A stretch of 64,000 nt of DNA from Ecdyonurus torrentis (GCA_949318235.1 OX439133.1:815572-879571); one strand, 5' to 3'; numbered from the stretch's first letter, positions 10,636 through 22,265 are shown. A program made the numbers and translations. The notes: generated from the letters alone by a model not told the origin.

Positions 10636-12045
10636 GACGTAAAATTTCGACGCTTTCGGCAATATGTCGGCGCTAAATCGACATAGCATCGATCTGATTG
10701 TTGGAGATGGGCGACGACATGAATATTAAAATATGTTTCAGGTTTCATGAACATCGCATTTTTTAAACTCGAGTTATTAAGGAAACATCGATCTTTATTA
10801 CGACAAGGGCCAAATTACAAAGGGGTTACCCTTGCTTTTTTTCATGAAACAACTTTTTTTCACAAAGTTGTGATCTTAATGTCTATTATGACTAAATCGA
10901 CCACGCTGATCACGAAAATGGAAACGCCAATTTCCGGGACCTATTACCGGACGAGTTAGGACCCTAAAACCAGCTTTTTCTGTACTTTTTGGATGAAAAA
11001 CCGGATGTTAATGCTATTTGGAGATGGGTTGGGGTGAATTTGGCCATATGCATATTTCCAGCCATACTTGGGTTACTTTCTATTAAAGTTTCAAAAACAT
11101 CGCACTGCAATTTTTTTTTTGGCGATTTTTTTTTAATTGGCATATGTATAGTATATGGGTATACTTAAGTGGTGTAATGCAAACCATAATTTTTCTTTCA
11201 TAGCCTGTGGGAATGTAATGGTCATTTAATGGTCATTATGTTTTGCGGGTTGCCTATTTTTTACGATTTTATATATATTGCATTTTGACTATACATGGAA
11301 CTACATGGAGTGCGACAAACTTATGTTTTACTAATATTAATTACAAAAACGACCCACAATGCAATATAACGTGCTTAATACATTGTGTCGGGCTCCTACT
11401 GTTTGCAATCAAACACATGTACGTGTACAGCGGGTTGCCTATTTTTGGCGACTATTGCAGCATTAACAACAATACTTCTATATATAAGAACATTTAACAG
11501 CAATGCGGGCTGCATACCTCACAGGATGATGCAATGAAGGCTGCATAACCCAAAGGGGGCCAAACAGACTACGGACTTGCAAAATTTCATGTTTAACGAA
11601 ATTTGAAGAGTGAGCGCGGGGGTTCAACAAGTCAAAATTGGTGAACAAACTGGCAACCCAAACGACCTGCGCACCACACCTAAAGTCATACCGACATGCA
11701 ATTGCAGCAAAACTAAAGTGAAATGCCATGAGCACTCTACGGATTCGAGTGACACTTGATAACCCACTTCCGGCCAGCATACTTCCGGTCCTGCGCAGAA
11801 CCAAACAAGCAACGTTAGGGCTGCGCACGACACGTTTTTCGATAAAGGGGGAATGGTCTGCCCCCACGCGCATGCGCACTTACATCGGTTGATTTCCAGA
11901 TTTGCGCAAAAGCACAAAGACCTGCAATTAACGACTGCCGCGTGCGCAAAATCGACGATAGAGTGCCAATGCGTGGTTTCTGGGCCCCACCAACGACTAG
12001 CCGCGGGCGGCTGAGCGTCCCACGGGGGACCGGCCCGCCCGCCGT
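10636..12045 (+). repeat. ~1.4-kb tandem unit, copy 2
   Basis: Direct repeat of 9190-10635, starting CGTAAAATTTCGACGCTTTC directly after the CpG-rich end of copy 1. The right end (GGGCGGCTGAGCG, then CGGCCCGCCCGCCG) is longer than in copy 1. The outer right boundary is at about 12045-12060, where the sequence returns to AT-rich. Confidence 0.8.
11766..11878 (+). promoter_or_regulatory. ETS sites and perfect NRF1 consensus, unit copy 2
   Basis: ACTTCCGG at 11766-11773 and 11781-11788 (the second followed by TCCTGCGCAG), and CGCGCATGCGCA at 11867-11878, which fits the NRF1 consensus YGCGCAYGCGCR at every position. The same arrangement in copy 1 suggests a promoter-like end for each unit, but no transcript evidence exists here. 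Confidence 0.45.
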
Positions 12046-12182
12046 TACTCTAGTATACATGCTTTAGTATGCAAGCATTAGCCGAGCCACAACAAATAAC
12101 CGAGTTTTAGTTTATTGTTTAGAAAAATGAATAATTTGTCTTGGTTAATTTGTGATGTAGCTTTTTCACTTTCATCGTTTTT

Positions 12183-12183
12183 T

Positions 12184-12240
<57 letters not shown>
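12183..12240. repeat. Poly-T tract (~55 bp)
   Basis: Long T run about 130 bp beyond the right edge of the GC-rich block. It could be the A-tail of a minus-strand retroposon, but nothing upstream of it (on the minus strand) supports that. Confidence 0.9.
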
Positions 12241-12298
12241 TAATTATTTAGGTAGGTCTTTATTTTACCTTTTTATTTCACTAATAAGTCCTGATCTA

Positions 12299-12345
12299 AA
12301 TAGGATGTGTGCGCATGACGTCATTCTGAATGCTTTTCATTCATT
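12299..12345 (+). mobile_element. Family A, left-end fragment
   Basis: TAGGATGTGTGCGCATGACG with a CRE palindrome at 12316 matches the first about 40 bp of family A; the rest is absent. Confidence 0.65.
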
Positions 12346-12734
12346 CATTTCATCTATATAGGTCACTGTTGAGGTCAAATTAGGCTTAAGACAATACTTA
12401 ATTAGGACATATGACCTTAAGAGTCACCTATATAAAATAGGTGACCTATTTTTAAAGCCTCAAAATTCTATTTAGTGAATCTTTCATCCTAACACATTAA
12501 AAAAGCTATAATAACACGTGCTAAATTTTAATATTATAATTATATACTAAACAGCATAAATATTCTGTTATATAGCATAATTACTATTCATTATAGTGGA
12601 AAGTTATGAATAAACGTCACTGAAAACGAGCGATAACAAATTAATAAAAATATAAATAAAAAGTAAAAAAGAAAAAATATTATTTGTCTGCGAATAATTA
12701 AATGAAAAAGCAATAAATATAAAACTGTCTCTAG

Positions 12735-12738
<4 letters not shown>
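12346..12738. other. AT-rich DNA, nothing recognised
   Basis: Contains a small palindromic stretch near 12425-12450 (GTCACCTATATAAAATAGGTGACC) and AGCATAA-type words near 12550-12590. No gene. Confidence 0.5.

Positions 12739-12793
<55 letters not shown>
12739..12793. repeat. (CT)n microsatellite
   Basis: About 55 bp, perfect. Confidence 0.95.
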
Positions 12794-12796
<3 letters not shown>

Positions 12797-13369
12797 AATA
12801 TTTAATTACACTGCCACCTTACATTAGCCAGTAATGCATATTAACAATAAATATAAATTAAACTCCGATATTAACATCTCAATATAATTTTAATCACCAA
12901 TCATGTATAGTGACGTCACCAGACACAAAAATGAACCAAGTGTATTAAAATTGATGAGTGGTCAATAAAACAATAATATTGGTCAAGTGCTAGGGCTCCC
13001 TACAGCACACTCAAATATGGCTCGTGGCTAATTTTATATTGCTAATTAATATGCAAATGTCAACACGCTCGTTTAACACTTGCAACAATAAAAACAACAA
13101 AATTGAGATAAAAAGTAACATTGAAACTTGTGGAATTTTTTTATTCGTCTTTTTTTTTTTTCTTTTTTTTCTTTTTTTTTTTTTTGAACTTTCTTTATTT
13201 TTTATTTTTTTATTATTATATTATTATATAACTAATGTTTTTTCTTTTATTTATTACAAATTAGAATTATTAATTTTTTCTTTAAATATTATACTACCTT
13301 TTTTCTAATTTGTATGATGATAAATTTTTATTTTGATATTTCAATTTTTTCCCTATAACTTTTTAAACT

Positions 13370-13421
<52 letters not shown>

Positions 13422-14097
13422 TAAAAACAATATTTTTTTTTTTTTTTCCGATTGTTCTTTCATATAGTTGAAAGTTATAATTTTTTCAAATATATGTATA
13501 CTTAATTCAAACATAGATATATGTCTTTTTGTAATTTCTACTAATTATTATAATGTTTATTATCTCTATGCCGCGCATATTTCAAAAATAAAAAAATCAA
13601 TAAAAATAAATTTGCACATAGGTATTATGTTTTACATTACCAAACTGCAAAGCCAGACCAAGAAATTGGGCAGACAGACACAAAAACTCACGTACCTAAA
13701 ACACAAGAGGAAAATAAAAATTAGACATTTGAAAAATATTCAGCATAATTTAACAAACACTTAGCGAAAACATTTTTATGTTCTACCCTTGAGCAAAAAG
13801 TCGAGGGTGGAAGAAATTGAAATGTATTCCAAATATTTTGTTATAATTACAACTTATTTTGATATAACATATCTTCTTGATTAAATTACATTTATATTAA
13901 AAATAAAATAAACATACAATGTTAATTAAATCAACAAGGGAGTAAGAAATATATTTCTCGACATTAAACAAAACAAATATTGGCTCGCAAAGTTACATGC
14001 CTCACAGCTTCAAGATTAAAAATATTGTTTCTCACAAAATTCAAGAATTAACAAGACGTTTTTTGAAGCCATTTTAACATAATATGAACCCAAAAAA
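12794..14097. other. Very AT-rich DNA with T homopolymers
   Basis: Poly-T runs at about 13150-13186, 13371-13420 and 13432-13447. A non-family CRE palindrome sits at 12911. Open frames of 94-98 codons are F/I/K/N-rich composition effects. No gene recognised. Confidence 0.6.
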
Positions 14098-14155
14098 CTT
14101 TGAGGACCTGTGACCATCAGATAAGAGAGAAATTATTGAAATTAAGGCTTTAGAG
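14098..14155 (+). repeat. Family D fragment
   Basis: TTTGAGGACCTGTGACCATC followed by AGATAAGAGAGAAATTATTG. It shares the GGACCTGTGACC variant with 24244-24350. Confidence 0.65.
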
Positions 14156-14225
14156 TTTTTTTTTTTTTTTTTTTTTTTTAAACTTTTACTTAAAAGTTAG
14201 CGTTTTTTTAGGAAATAGCTAAATT

Positions 14226-14510
14226 TATAGGGTGTATGCGCATGACGTCATACAGAATGCACTTGGACGCCATACTGCGGAGCAATGAATAACATGCTCA
14301 GCATTTAGAATAAGCGTGGATTTTATCTATTTTTTGGGGGGAAAGCGTTGAATTTGTTTTTTGATATTTTTCTAACATACTTGATGAAATTCAACCTATT
14401 AACAACATCAATGCTCTCAAATATATTGCTTTGTATTTTTAAACTGGCAAAATATGATTTTCCTATACTATTTAGTGCTCATTATGGCATCGACTTCAAC
14501 ATGAATGCAA
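14226..14510 (+). mobile_element. Family A MITE, right terminus lost
   Basis: Left end TATAGGGTGTATGCGCATG is intact, with a CRE palindrome at 14243 and CTTGGACGCCATACTG. The right end reaches CATGAATGC but the CATACACCCTATA terminus is missing. A G-rich TTTTTTGGGGGG patch lies inside. Confidence 0.8.
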
Positions 14511-15174
14511 AAGTGACCTTGAGTTGACCTCAATCCTGGGCCAACAGGTACATAATGCCCATAAGTTACTTCTTAGATTATTAATATAATAATAATGCCC
14601 TCTGATACTACATAATATAATATGATATCATATTACCCCAGTAACAAGCTTATAACAAAATTATCTCGTCATATATACAGCTCCAATCTTCATTTCTTTA
14701 GTGCTAGTGGTAAATGTGCGGCTTGTCATGTATTATCTATTCATGGTAAAAACTACACACCGCAGCTATTCATCTTATATAAAAGTATCATCTTTAACTA
14801 ACAGGATTATATGTAATTCTAAACGATGCTGCATATACAATTGCATCTGGGGAGAGATGTGTCTTTGATTCAAACACGGAAAGAAAACTGGGGTACAAAA
14901 GCTTCCTACTTAGCTTAATACATCACTTTTTCTAACCTTCAAAATTCAAAATTAGAAAAAAGGATGCTTCTGCAACGAAGGAAATTACACGTGCATTTTT
15001 TTTTTTTTTTTGCACTGTCTTATTTATATAGTTTAAATAATAACAATAATGTTATTTTAACAATAAAAAAAAATACAATTAAAAATTCTAAGAACTATTT
15101 TTTGCATTCTTATTTAATTAAGTCTCTCTCTCTCTCTCTCTGCTTTTGTTTTTTCTCTTTCTCTATCTCTATCT

Positions 15175-15205
<31 letters not shown>

Positions 15206-17382
15206 CACTTTTTTTTTTCAGTTTTATTGGAAAAGTTATTTATTTCATAATTCACTGAACAGGATTTGTAAAAGAACTAACATTATTAAATTACATTAAA
15301 ATAAAGTAAATATTTACTTAATTTACTTAATTGTAGCATTTACTAAAATTATTTAAAGCTTTTTTTGTAATGGCATTAAATAAATATTTTATAATAAAAG
15401 TTATCCTTTGCGTTTGATTCTAATTTTCAATAAAAAAAGAAGTGAATATAATAAAATATATAATAACAATCATAATAATAATAAAGAGAAATTAAAATCT
15501 GTTAAAACTACAAATAATTGATTCACAATTTAACAAAAAAAAAAATAACACAACAAATTTCTTTATTTTTCAAGCAATGGCATAGCATTAATTTTTTTCC
15601 CGTGTAATAAATGACTAGACAAGCCATCGTAGATATCAAAATTTCATACTTGAATAATGAAATATGAACTTTTTATTATAAGGGTATTTAACAATAAAAT
15701 ATTTTATATACAAAATATAAGAATAGAAACGGCCTCATGTTTCTCCCTTGCGGAATACCATACCCATTTTTTGTTTCCTCCCTTTTTTTTTTATATATGT
15801 ACACACTTGAACAAATTTGAAGGTGCGATCCTCTTTACCAACACAAGTACAAATATCACCTTTCCTTTTCTTTTCTTTACTTTTCTAAGAAAAAAAAAAC
15901 TTTGATATTTGCCGCAACAAATTTATTTTTTGTTAAATTTTTTCTGCATGAACTGAAGTTATGAAAAAAGTAGATATATACAATATACACAAGTTTAGAG
16001 AGTAAATAAAAAAGTAAATGTGTGTACGATATTTTGGTTTTATGCAATTTTTTTATATTTTTATTATTGTTACTTTTGCAATATATGAAAACTTTTTCAA
16101 GAAATAAAAGTATAAAAAATAAAATCACGCAGCAATAGTTTTGGCTTTATTTTGAATATAGTAAAAAACACATGCTAAAAAATTGCTTGGGAAAATGAAG
16201 TGTAAAATTTTGTATTGCTACACTGAAAAAATAAATATTTACTTATGAAAATATAGTCAATATTTTTACTGTCCTTGCATTCAGTTTTGTATCTTGTTAT
16301 TATATACATGAAAACTATTATTGTCCAATATTTATTGTCCGCACTTTGTTTGTACGTTGTGATTCATCACATCATAATATTTTATGCTCGAGTATTAATG
16401 AGAGATGGTAAAAAAAGAAAAGAAACAAAAAAGGTAGGTTTTAAAAGTGTTCCTATTTTAAATATTGCAGTTATTATGACCTTTCTTTTCAATTAAAAAC
16501 TGTTCAAAAGTTTTCCATAAACAATAAAACATTATATAATAAAATTTAAATATATTTTTAGTTTTTTTAGTTTTTCTGTGTACAAAGTTACAAAGATAAA
16601 AGCTTTTAAAATTAGAATAATAAAGAATCATCAATTTTGCTCGGTTTTCCTTACAAACACAAAGATTGCATTAAAATGCTTATTACAGTAAAAATAATCA
16701 AAAAGCGTCAGTAAAACCACCCTATTTGTAAAGACAACCACATCGATACAAATCCAATAAAAAAATATGAATGCGACACTTTTGTTGTGTTAAATTATTC
16801 AGTAAAATAATAACAAAAATTAAGCTGGCTGTGTATGCGAGGCAAACATATAGTAGGAGGCAAACAATATGATATTGAATTCAAAGAAACATTTGAATAA
16901 AAGCTTATGACAAGAGAAAACACCATTGTGTCCAAAATGTGCAAAATAATTCGGTAAATAAGAGAAATAAATGATGAATAGCTTTCATCTGCGCCTGTCA
17001 CCCCCTTCATCAGAAACAACAAACAAAACAATATTTGCGGTGTAACTAACGTTTTCACCACCATATGTTCTCTTTCATATAAATATGCGTGAAAAAGGTG
17101 CTACTTTTGGACAAAAAAGACTCAATAATGAAATAATATTATATAGAGGTTCATATTTCGCTCGTTTACCATTTTATTTGATAAATTTCAAGCTTATTAA
17201 GAAAGCTAACTCGTAAAAATTTTAGACTATAGCTCAGTATTGCAATGAAATTAACATTGTGGCTTATGAAACCAACTTTTAAAAAGCGAAAGGATGCGAA
17301 TTTTAATTGAACATCATGCATAAAAAAATACGTAGATTTCTGAATTCCTTTACGTTACTACTTTTATACACCAATGCAGGTT
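14511..17382. other. Long AT-rich stretch without genes
   Basis: Contains a short (CT)n at 15122-15143, T homopolymers at about 14998 and 15177-15205, and an isolated CTACACTGAAAAAA terminus of the family C type at about 16209. The open frame on the minus strand at 16795-17064 has a hydrophobic start but no further support. No gene recognised. Confidence 0.6.
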
Positions 17383-17600
17383 ATCGGTTTAAAAAATTGT
17401 TAAAAATTTTCTATGGCTTAAAACACGTAGCAGTATGTCTATAGTATTTCTCATTTAAATTTCTCCAAAATCGGTGGAGTAGTTTACTCAAAAATCACAA
17501 AAAAAACGTATTTTTCTCCATAAGCGTAATGTTAAATTAGGGGACCCTTAGCTTTCCCCGCAGCACCCCGCGCGCTAAACCGATAACGTCCATTGCTTTT
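17383..17600 (+). repeat. Family H dispersed repeat, long copy
   Basis: GGCTTAAAACACGTAGCAGT, TTAAATTTCTCCAAAATCGG, CATAAGCGTAATGTTAAAT and a CpG-rich end CCCGCGCGCTAAACCGATAA. 38870-39085 has the same order of blocks and the same TTAAACCGATAA end. Shorter pieces are at 4021, 19012, 32550, 35718 and 39660. Confidence 0.7.
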
Positions 17601-17901
17601 CTACTTCCTTTGATATTTTCATTTGAGTTTTAAAGATATTTCCATTGTGTAATATTATTATTTCCTAAAATATTTTCACGTGCGCACAATTTTTGCCTTC
17701 TGGCATTATCATCCTCTGATACAGGCAGTGTTTCCAATGTAAAATTAATCCGCATGTTATCACACCACACCTAAATTAAACATAACTCCAGTAACAATTT
17801 CATAACAAGATGCCTCATTAGATAAGCTAGCAATGATGTCATTTTCGTATTTCTACACAACATTAATCCATTATCAATAAAACTAACACTTTTTTATTGA
17901 A

Positions 17902-18381
17902 CTACACTGAGAAAACTGCACGCTTTGCAACGTTTAGGTTTACTAAATTTTAAAATTGTAAGTTTTCAGTACACAAAGGTAAATCTTATAAAAATGATCG
18001 GTGAAGTAGCTAGCCAGGTAGTACAAATGATAACTACAGGTGAAGTAGCTAGCCAGGTAGTATAAATGATAACTACAGGTGAAGTAGCTAGCCAGGTAGT
18101 ACAAATGATAACTACAGGTGAAGTAGCTAGCCAGGTAGTATAAATGATAACTACAGGTGAAGTAGCTAGCCAGGTAGTACAAATGATAACTACAGGTGAT
18201 GTAGCTAGCCAGGTAGTACAAATGATAACTACAGGTGAAGTAGCTAGCCAGGTAGTACAAATGATAACTACAGGTGAAGTAGCTAGCCAGGTAGTATAAA
18301 TGATAACTACAGGTGAAGTAGCTAGCCAGGTAGTACACAAGTAAATCATATAAAAATGATAACTACAGGTGAAGTAGCTGA
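17902..18381 (+). mobile_element. Family C element with ~9 minisatellite units
   Basis: Left end CTACACTGAGAAAACTGCAC at 17902, then CAGTACACAAAGGTAAAT, followed by units of the 39-bp repeat (ACAGGTGAAGTAGCTAGCC, then AGGTAGTAYAAATGATAACT) from about 17998 to 18378. Some units have TATAAATG and others TACAAATG at the same place. The unit length is a multiple of three, so several frames stay open (127-131 codons on the minus strand); these are not genes. The right TIR was not found. Confidence 0.8.
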
Positions 18382-18980
18382 ACGTTTAGAAAAGAAATGC
18401 TTGATCCATCATGCGCTGATCCATTCACTATTCGTAGTGAGTAAACATTTGAAATATTTTAGATTTTGTTAATTTTAGATATACGCACAATATAGTTTGA
18501 TGTTATGCAAATGAATGTTTAGAGACAATGTTCAGAGAGTACCAGTTAGTTTTCCAGTGTAACAATGTCTAACTTGGTCAACAAATTGCATGTTTTTCTC
18601 TCCGTGTGTGATTGGTATATCAGTAAATATTGGCAACCAGTTCAATTATTCAGTCAGCTACATATAATAACTGGTTATTTTTAGACTTTACCTGCAGCAA
18701 GCTTCACTAAAGGTAAACATTTCCATTATATCATGTTTAAACACGCAAAATATGAGCACGTTAATCATTTAATATTGATTGAAATATGTATATAGTTCTA
18801 ATCAATTCACTTATTTACCTTGCAAAGTGAGGCCGACTAGAAATTTTATACACAATATAGAGGTTATCGGAGGAGAGCACCGGCAAAATTTTATTTTTCT
18901 ATCCTTTTCAGCATTTATTTATTTATTTATTTTTTAATAAGGAATACTATATTATATAGACACAATTTTACGTATTTTTA
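18382..18980. other. AT-rich DNA, nothing recognised
   Basis: No family or gene recognised apart from a short (TTTA)n at about 18913-18930. Confidence 0.5.
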
Positions 18981-19155
18981 GACAGTAAAGTGCACTAATT
19001 TAACATTGTAGAAGCCTCTTCTTAGTGTGTTTCTGAGAAACTACTGTACTGAGGTCACAAATATATAAATGTGGAATACTAGACATACTTTTACGTGTTT
19101 TAAGAGACAGTAAAATGCACTAATTTAACATCGTAGAAGCCTCTTCTTCATAGTG
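18981..19155 (-). repeat. Family H copy with local duplication
   Basis: AGACAGTAAARTGCACTAAT and GTAGAAGCCTCTTCTT occur twice about 120 bp apart. The block between (GAGAAACTACTGTACTGAGG, ACTTTTACGTGTTTTAAG) is family H in minus orientation, also at 39660-39765. Confidence 0.6.
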
Positions 19156-19455
19156 TAAATTCATATTTAAAGACATTTTGTTCTATATATGGCTACAAAA
19201 CGCATTCCGCTCGCTTTTTCTTGGCCAAGCACGGTACGCATAGCATGGTAATACGTAAAACAAATAGACAAATAAAATATGTAAATAAAACAAGGCTGGT
19301 CTCCCCGTATGTGTTTTGTTGTACAAACACAGACGGTCTATATTTAGAGCATGATTCAATAATATTTATTGAACTTCCATTTACAAGAGACACTTCGAAC
19401 ATGACTTCGCCATTACCTTGTCAATCACGGGACTAATCAGCTGTCAATTTGTTCA

Positions 19456-19490
<35 letters not shown>

Positions 19491-20224
19491 TTCTCATTGT
19501 TATCCATTAGGCGCAGTGGATTCTCAGCTATTAATACATTCTACACTACAGTATTTAAAATTTTCATATTTTTTAATGGAATAAAAGAATCTTTTTTATT
19601 CTTTTTTTTTTCTTTTCCTTCAATTTTTCAAATTTTTTCCAAGAAAAATGTATGAACGAGAGACGAGAGACGAGAGAGAGAGAGACGCTAAAATAGTAAA
19701 AATATTAACCACGGCCCACGGTATTGGGGCCTCGTATTAACACATTGAAAATTAAGGACCTTTTTGCAGTACTTACTATAAACAAAATTTTAAAAAATGT
19801 GTGTTTTATTGCAAATAGTTTAACTTTGCGATATTGACCTACAAATAAAGTCAAGTTAAAAATTTGCAAACGAAAATTCTACTTTTTTTCTTTAAAGTCT
19901 CATATTTGTTATTTCAGAAATTATTTGTATATAAGAAAAGTAGTTATTTTATTAAACAGCATAAAGCATAATACGTTTTTCATACATCGGTGCGAAAATG
20001 ATTTAAATAACTTAAAGTTGAAAGCAGCGAGTGACACATTAAAATAGCAGTGGCTACAATATATTTTATTAAACATGAACCACCGCGCGAGATCATTAAG
20101 CCAAAGTTACAAACTTAATGCTCGGGTTAAACTATAAATTAATGACGTCATGATTGGCCGGTATTACATGCAAAGCAAGGTAGAACGTGCATTAGTGAAC
20201 CACGTTACTATAATGACTTTGCAT
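19156..20224. other. AT-rich DNA with short (CT)n
   Basis: (CT)n with interruptions at 19457-19495 and a small (GAGAGAC)n-like patch at about 19660-19686. An isolated CRE palindrome at 20143. No gene recognised. Confidence 0.55.
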
Positions 20225-21269
20225 ACTACCTGCTACACTTGCAGAACTAATGTCTACTGACTTTAGCTGGTAAAGCAAGGTAGTATGTGCATTGTACTAC
20301 CTGGCTAGCTACTTCACCTGCAGTTATCATTTGTACTACCTGGCTAGCTACTTCACCTGTAGTTATCATTTGTACTACCTGGCTAGCTACTTCACCTGTA
20401 GTTATCATTTGTACTACCTGGCTAGCTACTTCACCTGTAGTTATCATTTGTACTACCTGGCTAGCTACTTCACCTGTAGTTATCATTTGTACTACCTGGC
20501 TAGCTACTTCACCTGTAGTTATCATTTGTACTACCTGGCTAGCTACTTCACCTGTAGTTATCATTTGTACTACCTGGCTAGCTACTTCACCTGTAGTTAT
20601 CATTTGTACTACCTGGCTAGCTACTTCACCTGTAGTTATCATTTGTACTACCTGGCTAGCTACTTCACCTGTAGTTATCATTTGTACTACCTGGCTAGCT
20701 ACTTCACCTGTAGTTATCATTTGTACTACCTGGCTAGCTACTTCACCTGTAGTTATCATTTGTACTACTTGGCTAGCTACTTCACCTGTAGTTATCATTT
20801 GTACTACCTGGCTAGCTACTTCACCTGTAGTTATCATTTGTACTACCTGGCTAGCTACTTCACCTGTAGTTATCATTTGTACTACCTGGCTAGCTACTTC
20901 ACCTGTAGTTATCATTTGTACTACTTGGCTAGCTACTTCACCTGTAGTTATCATTTGTACTACCTGGCTAGCTACTTCACCTGTAGTTATCATTTGTACT
21001 ACCTGGCTAGCTACTTCACCTGTAGTTATCATTTGTACTACCTGGCTAGCTACTTCACCTGTAGTTATCATTTGTACTACCTGGCTAGCTACTTCACCTG
21101 TAGTTATCATTTGTACTACCTGCCTAGCTACTTCACCTGTAGTTATCCTTTGTACTACCTGCCTAGCTACTTCACCTGTAGTTATGATTGTTATAAGATG
21201 TACCTTCACAATGTCAAAGTATAGCGACCTAGCATACAAAGTCACTAGCAAAGTGTTTTAATAGTGTAG
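20225..21269 (-). mobile_element. Family C element with ~23-unit 39-bp minisatellite
   Basis: The array at 20287-21188 has about 23 near-identical 39-bp units (plus strand TACTACCTGGCTAGCTAC, then TTCACCTGTAGTTATCATTTG). On the minus-strand reading the element begins at 21269 with CTACACTATTAAAACAC, then TGCTAGTGACTTTG, like other C left ends. Rare CCTGG to CTTGG variants occur in two units exactly four units apart (20761 and 20917), a hint of block duplication. Frames of 310-334 codons remain open on both strands only because 39 is divisible by three. Confidence 0.88.
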
Positions 21270-22139
21270 CTGTGTATAAAACAAACGCTAATTCAAGGCT
21301 ACTTTAAAGTGAAATGCATTAATGAATAAAAACGTTTTAACTAGAGTATATGGAGTATTAGTTTTATTTCAATTAATGTATAAATACATAATATTGCAAT
21401 TTAAACTGCACTTTTGTAATGCAAATATGGAAATATATCAAAATGACATTTATTAATAAGTCATTACAATTATATTTGCAAATATTATTCACAATTAAAT
21501 AGCGAGGTTTTTTATTTTAACTATACAGTGGTTAAATGACTAGTTGTTCTTGGGCATGGAATATAGAAATATGACAGAAATATTACAAGACATTGTTGTG
21601 TTATTTACGCTGCATTATATGCACAAATGTTAATAAATTTAATAATTATTAATAGCATACAAAATATTGATGGATGGAGCCAGTGCGTGCGTAAGAAGGC
21701 GTAAGATTTATTCCCTAATTTACTAACCAGAAGTTATTTTTAAAATTGAAACGGTCTGTTCTGGAACCGTAAAAGTGAGAGGTGCTTCTCTTCCATCATT
21801 TTACAATACTAAAAAAAAAAAAAAAAAAAAATGCAATTTAGTTATTTACTTTTATCTTTATTTTATTATTTTTTTTTTTTTAATTGCGTTTCAAATTATA
21901 AATTTTAACTTATTTCTCTTGCTTTCAAAAATAAGGATATAGGTAATAATTCTGTTCGTTCAATGCAGCAACATATAATGTATGCTAAATTATATTAGTG
22001 CATGATTATAGCTAGTGATTATACTACATAACATAATTAATAATTACAATGTGCAGCATAATTACTTATTACAAAAAATATCAACATGATCTACAACACG
22101 GACAGAAATAACTACGTAAAAATTATGCTAGCTCATTTT
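21270..22139. other. AT-rich DNA with homopolymers
   Basis: A-run at about 21811-21830 and T-run at about 21870. TATGCTAA and AGCATAATTACTTATT words near 21980-22070 belong to family G. No gene. Confidence 0.5.
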
Positions 22140-22265
22140 TGGCACAATGTGTTCCATACAGCATAATTTATGCTATACTGCATAATAATTATGCTATATA
22201 TAGCATAAATATATTTATGCTGTTTTAATTTAACATTATTTATGTTATTATGACATAAATATTGC
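22140..22265. repeat. Family G palindromic AGCATAA cluster
   Basis: Several overlapping palindromes, including the perfect 20-bp AGCATAAATATATTTATGCT at 22202-22221, plus near-palindromes AGCATAATTTATGCT and CATAATAATTATG. Similar clusters lie at 53053-53160 and 61150-61210. Confidence 0.7.

Larger units (their letters stand above)
7041..12050. other. GC- and CpG-rich block of unknown origin (~5 kb)
   Basis: The block has a far higher G+C and CpG content than the rest of the window, and its edges are sharp. It is built of nested tandem duplications: about 460 bp at 8165-8925 and about 1.4 kb at 9190-12045. It is rich in GGCGC, CGAAAA and TGCGCA words and in motifs matching NRF1, ETS and YY1 sites. 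Overlapping open frames of up to 204 codons on both strands (7041-7796) are expected in GC-rich DNA and resemble no family I know. No terminal inverted repeats were found. It could be a large non-autonomous mobile element, a promoter-like CpG island cluster, an intergenic-spacer-like array, or a foreign insertion. Confidence 0.7.

Noticed and set aside
12183..12240. Poly-T as the A-tail of a minus-strand retroposon that brought the GC-rich block
   Set aside because: 120 bp of ordinary AT-rich DNA separate them, and no coding or tail signal supports a retroposon.
16795..17064. 89-codon minus frame with a signal-peptide-like start
   Set aside because: The rest is I/L/F/S-rich as in random AT-rich frames. 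No cysteine pattern, domain or splice context supports a secreted protein.
17998..18380. CRISPR-like array (regular repeats at 18.0 and 20.3 kb)
   Set aside because: Repeats are contiguous 39-bp units without unique spacers, in eukaryotic DNA; a minisatellite.
20247..21261. Three long open frames of 310-334 codons over 20.2-21.3 kb
   Set aside because: They are different readings of the same 39-bp minisatellite. Frames on both strands are open at once and no non-repeat domain is attached.
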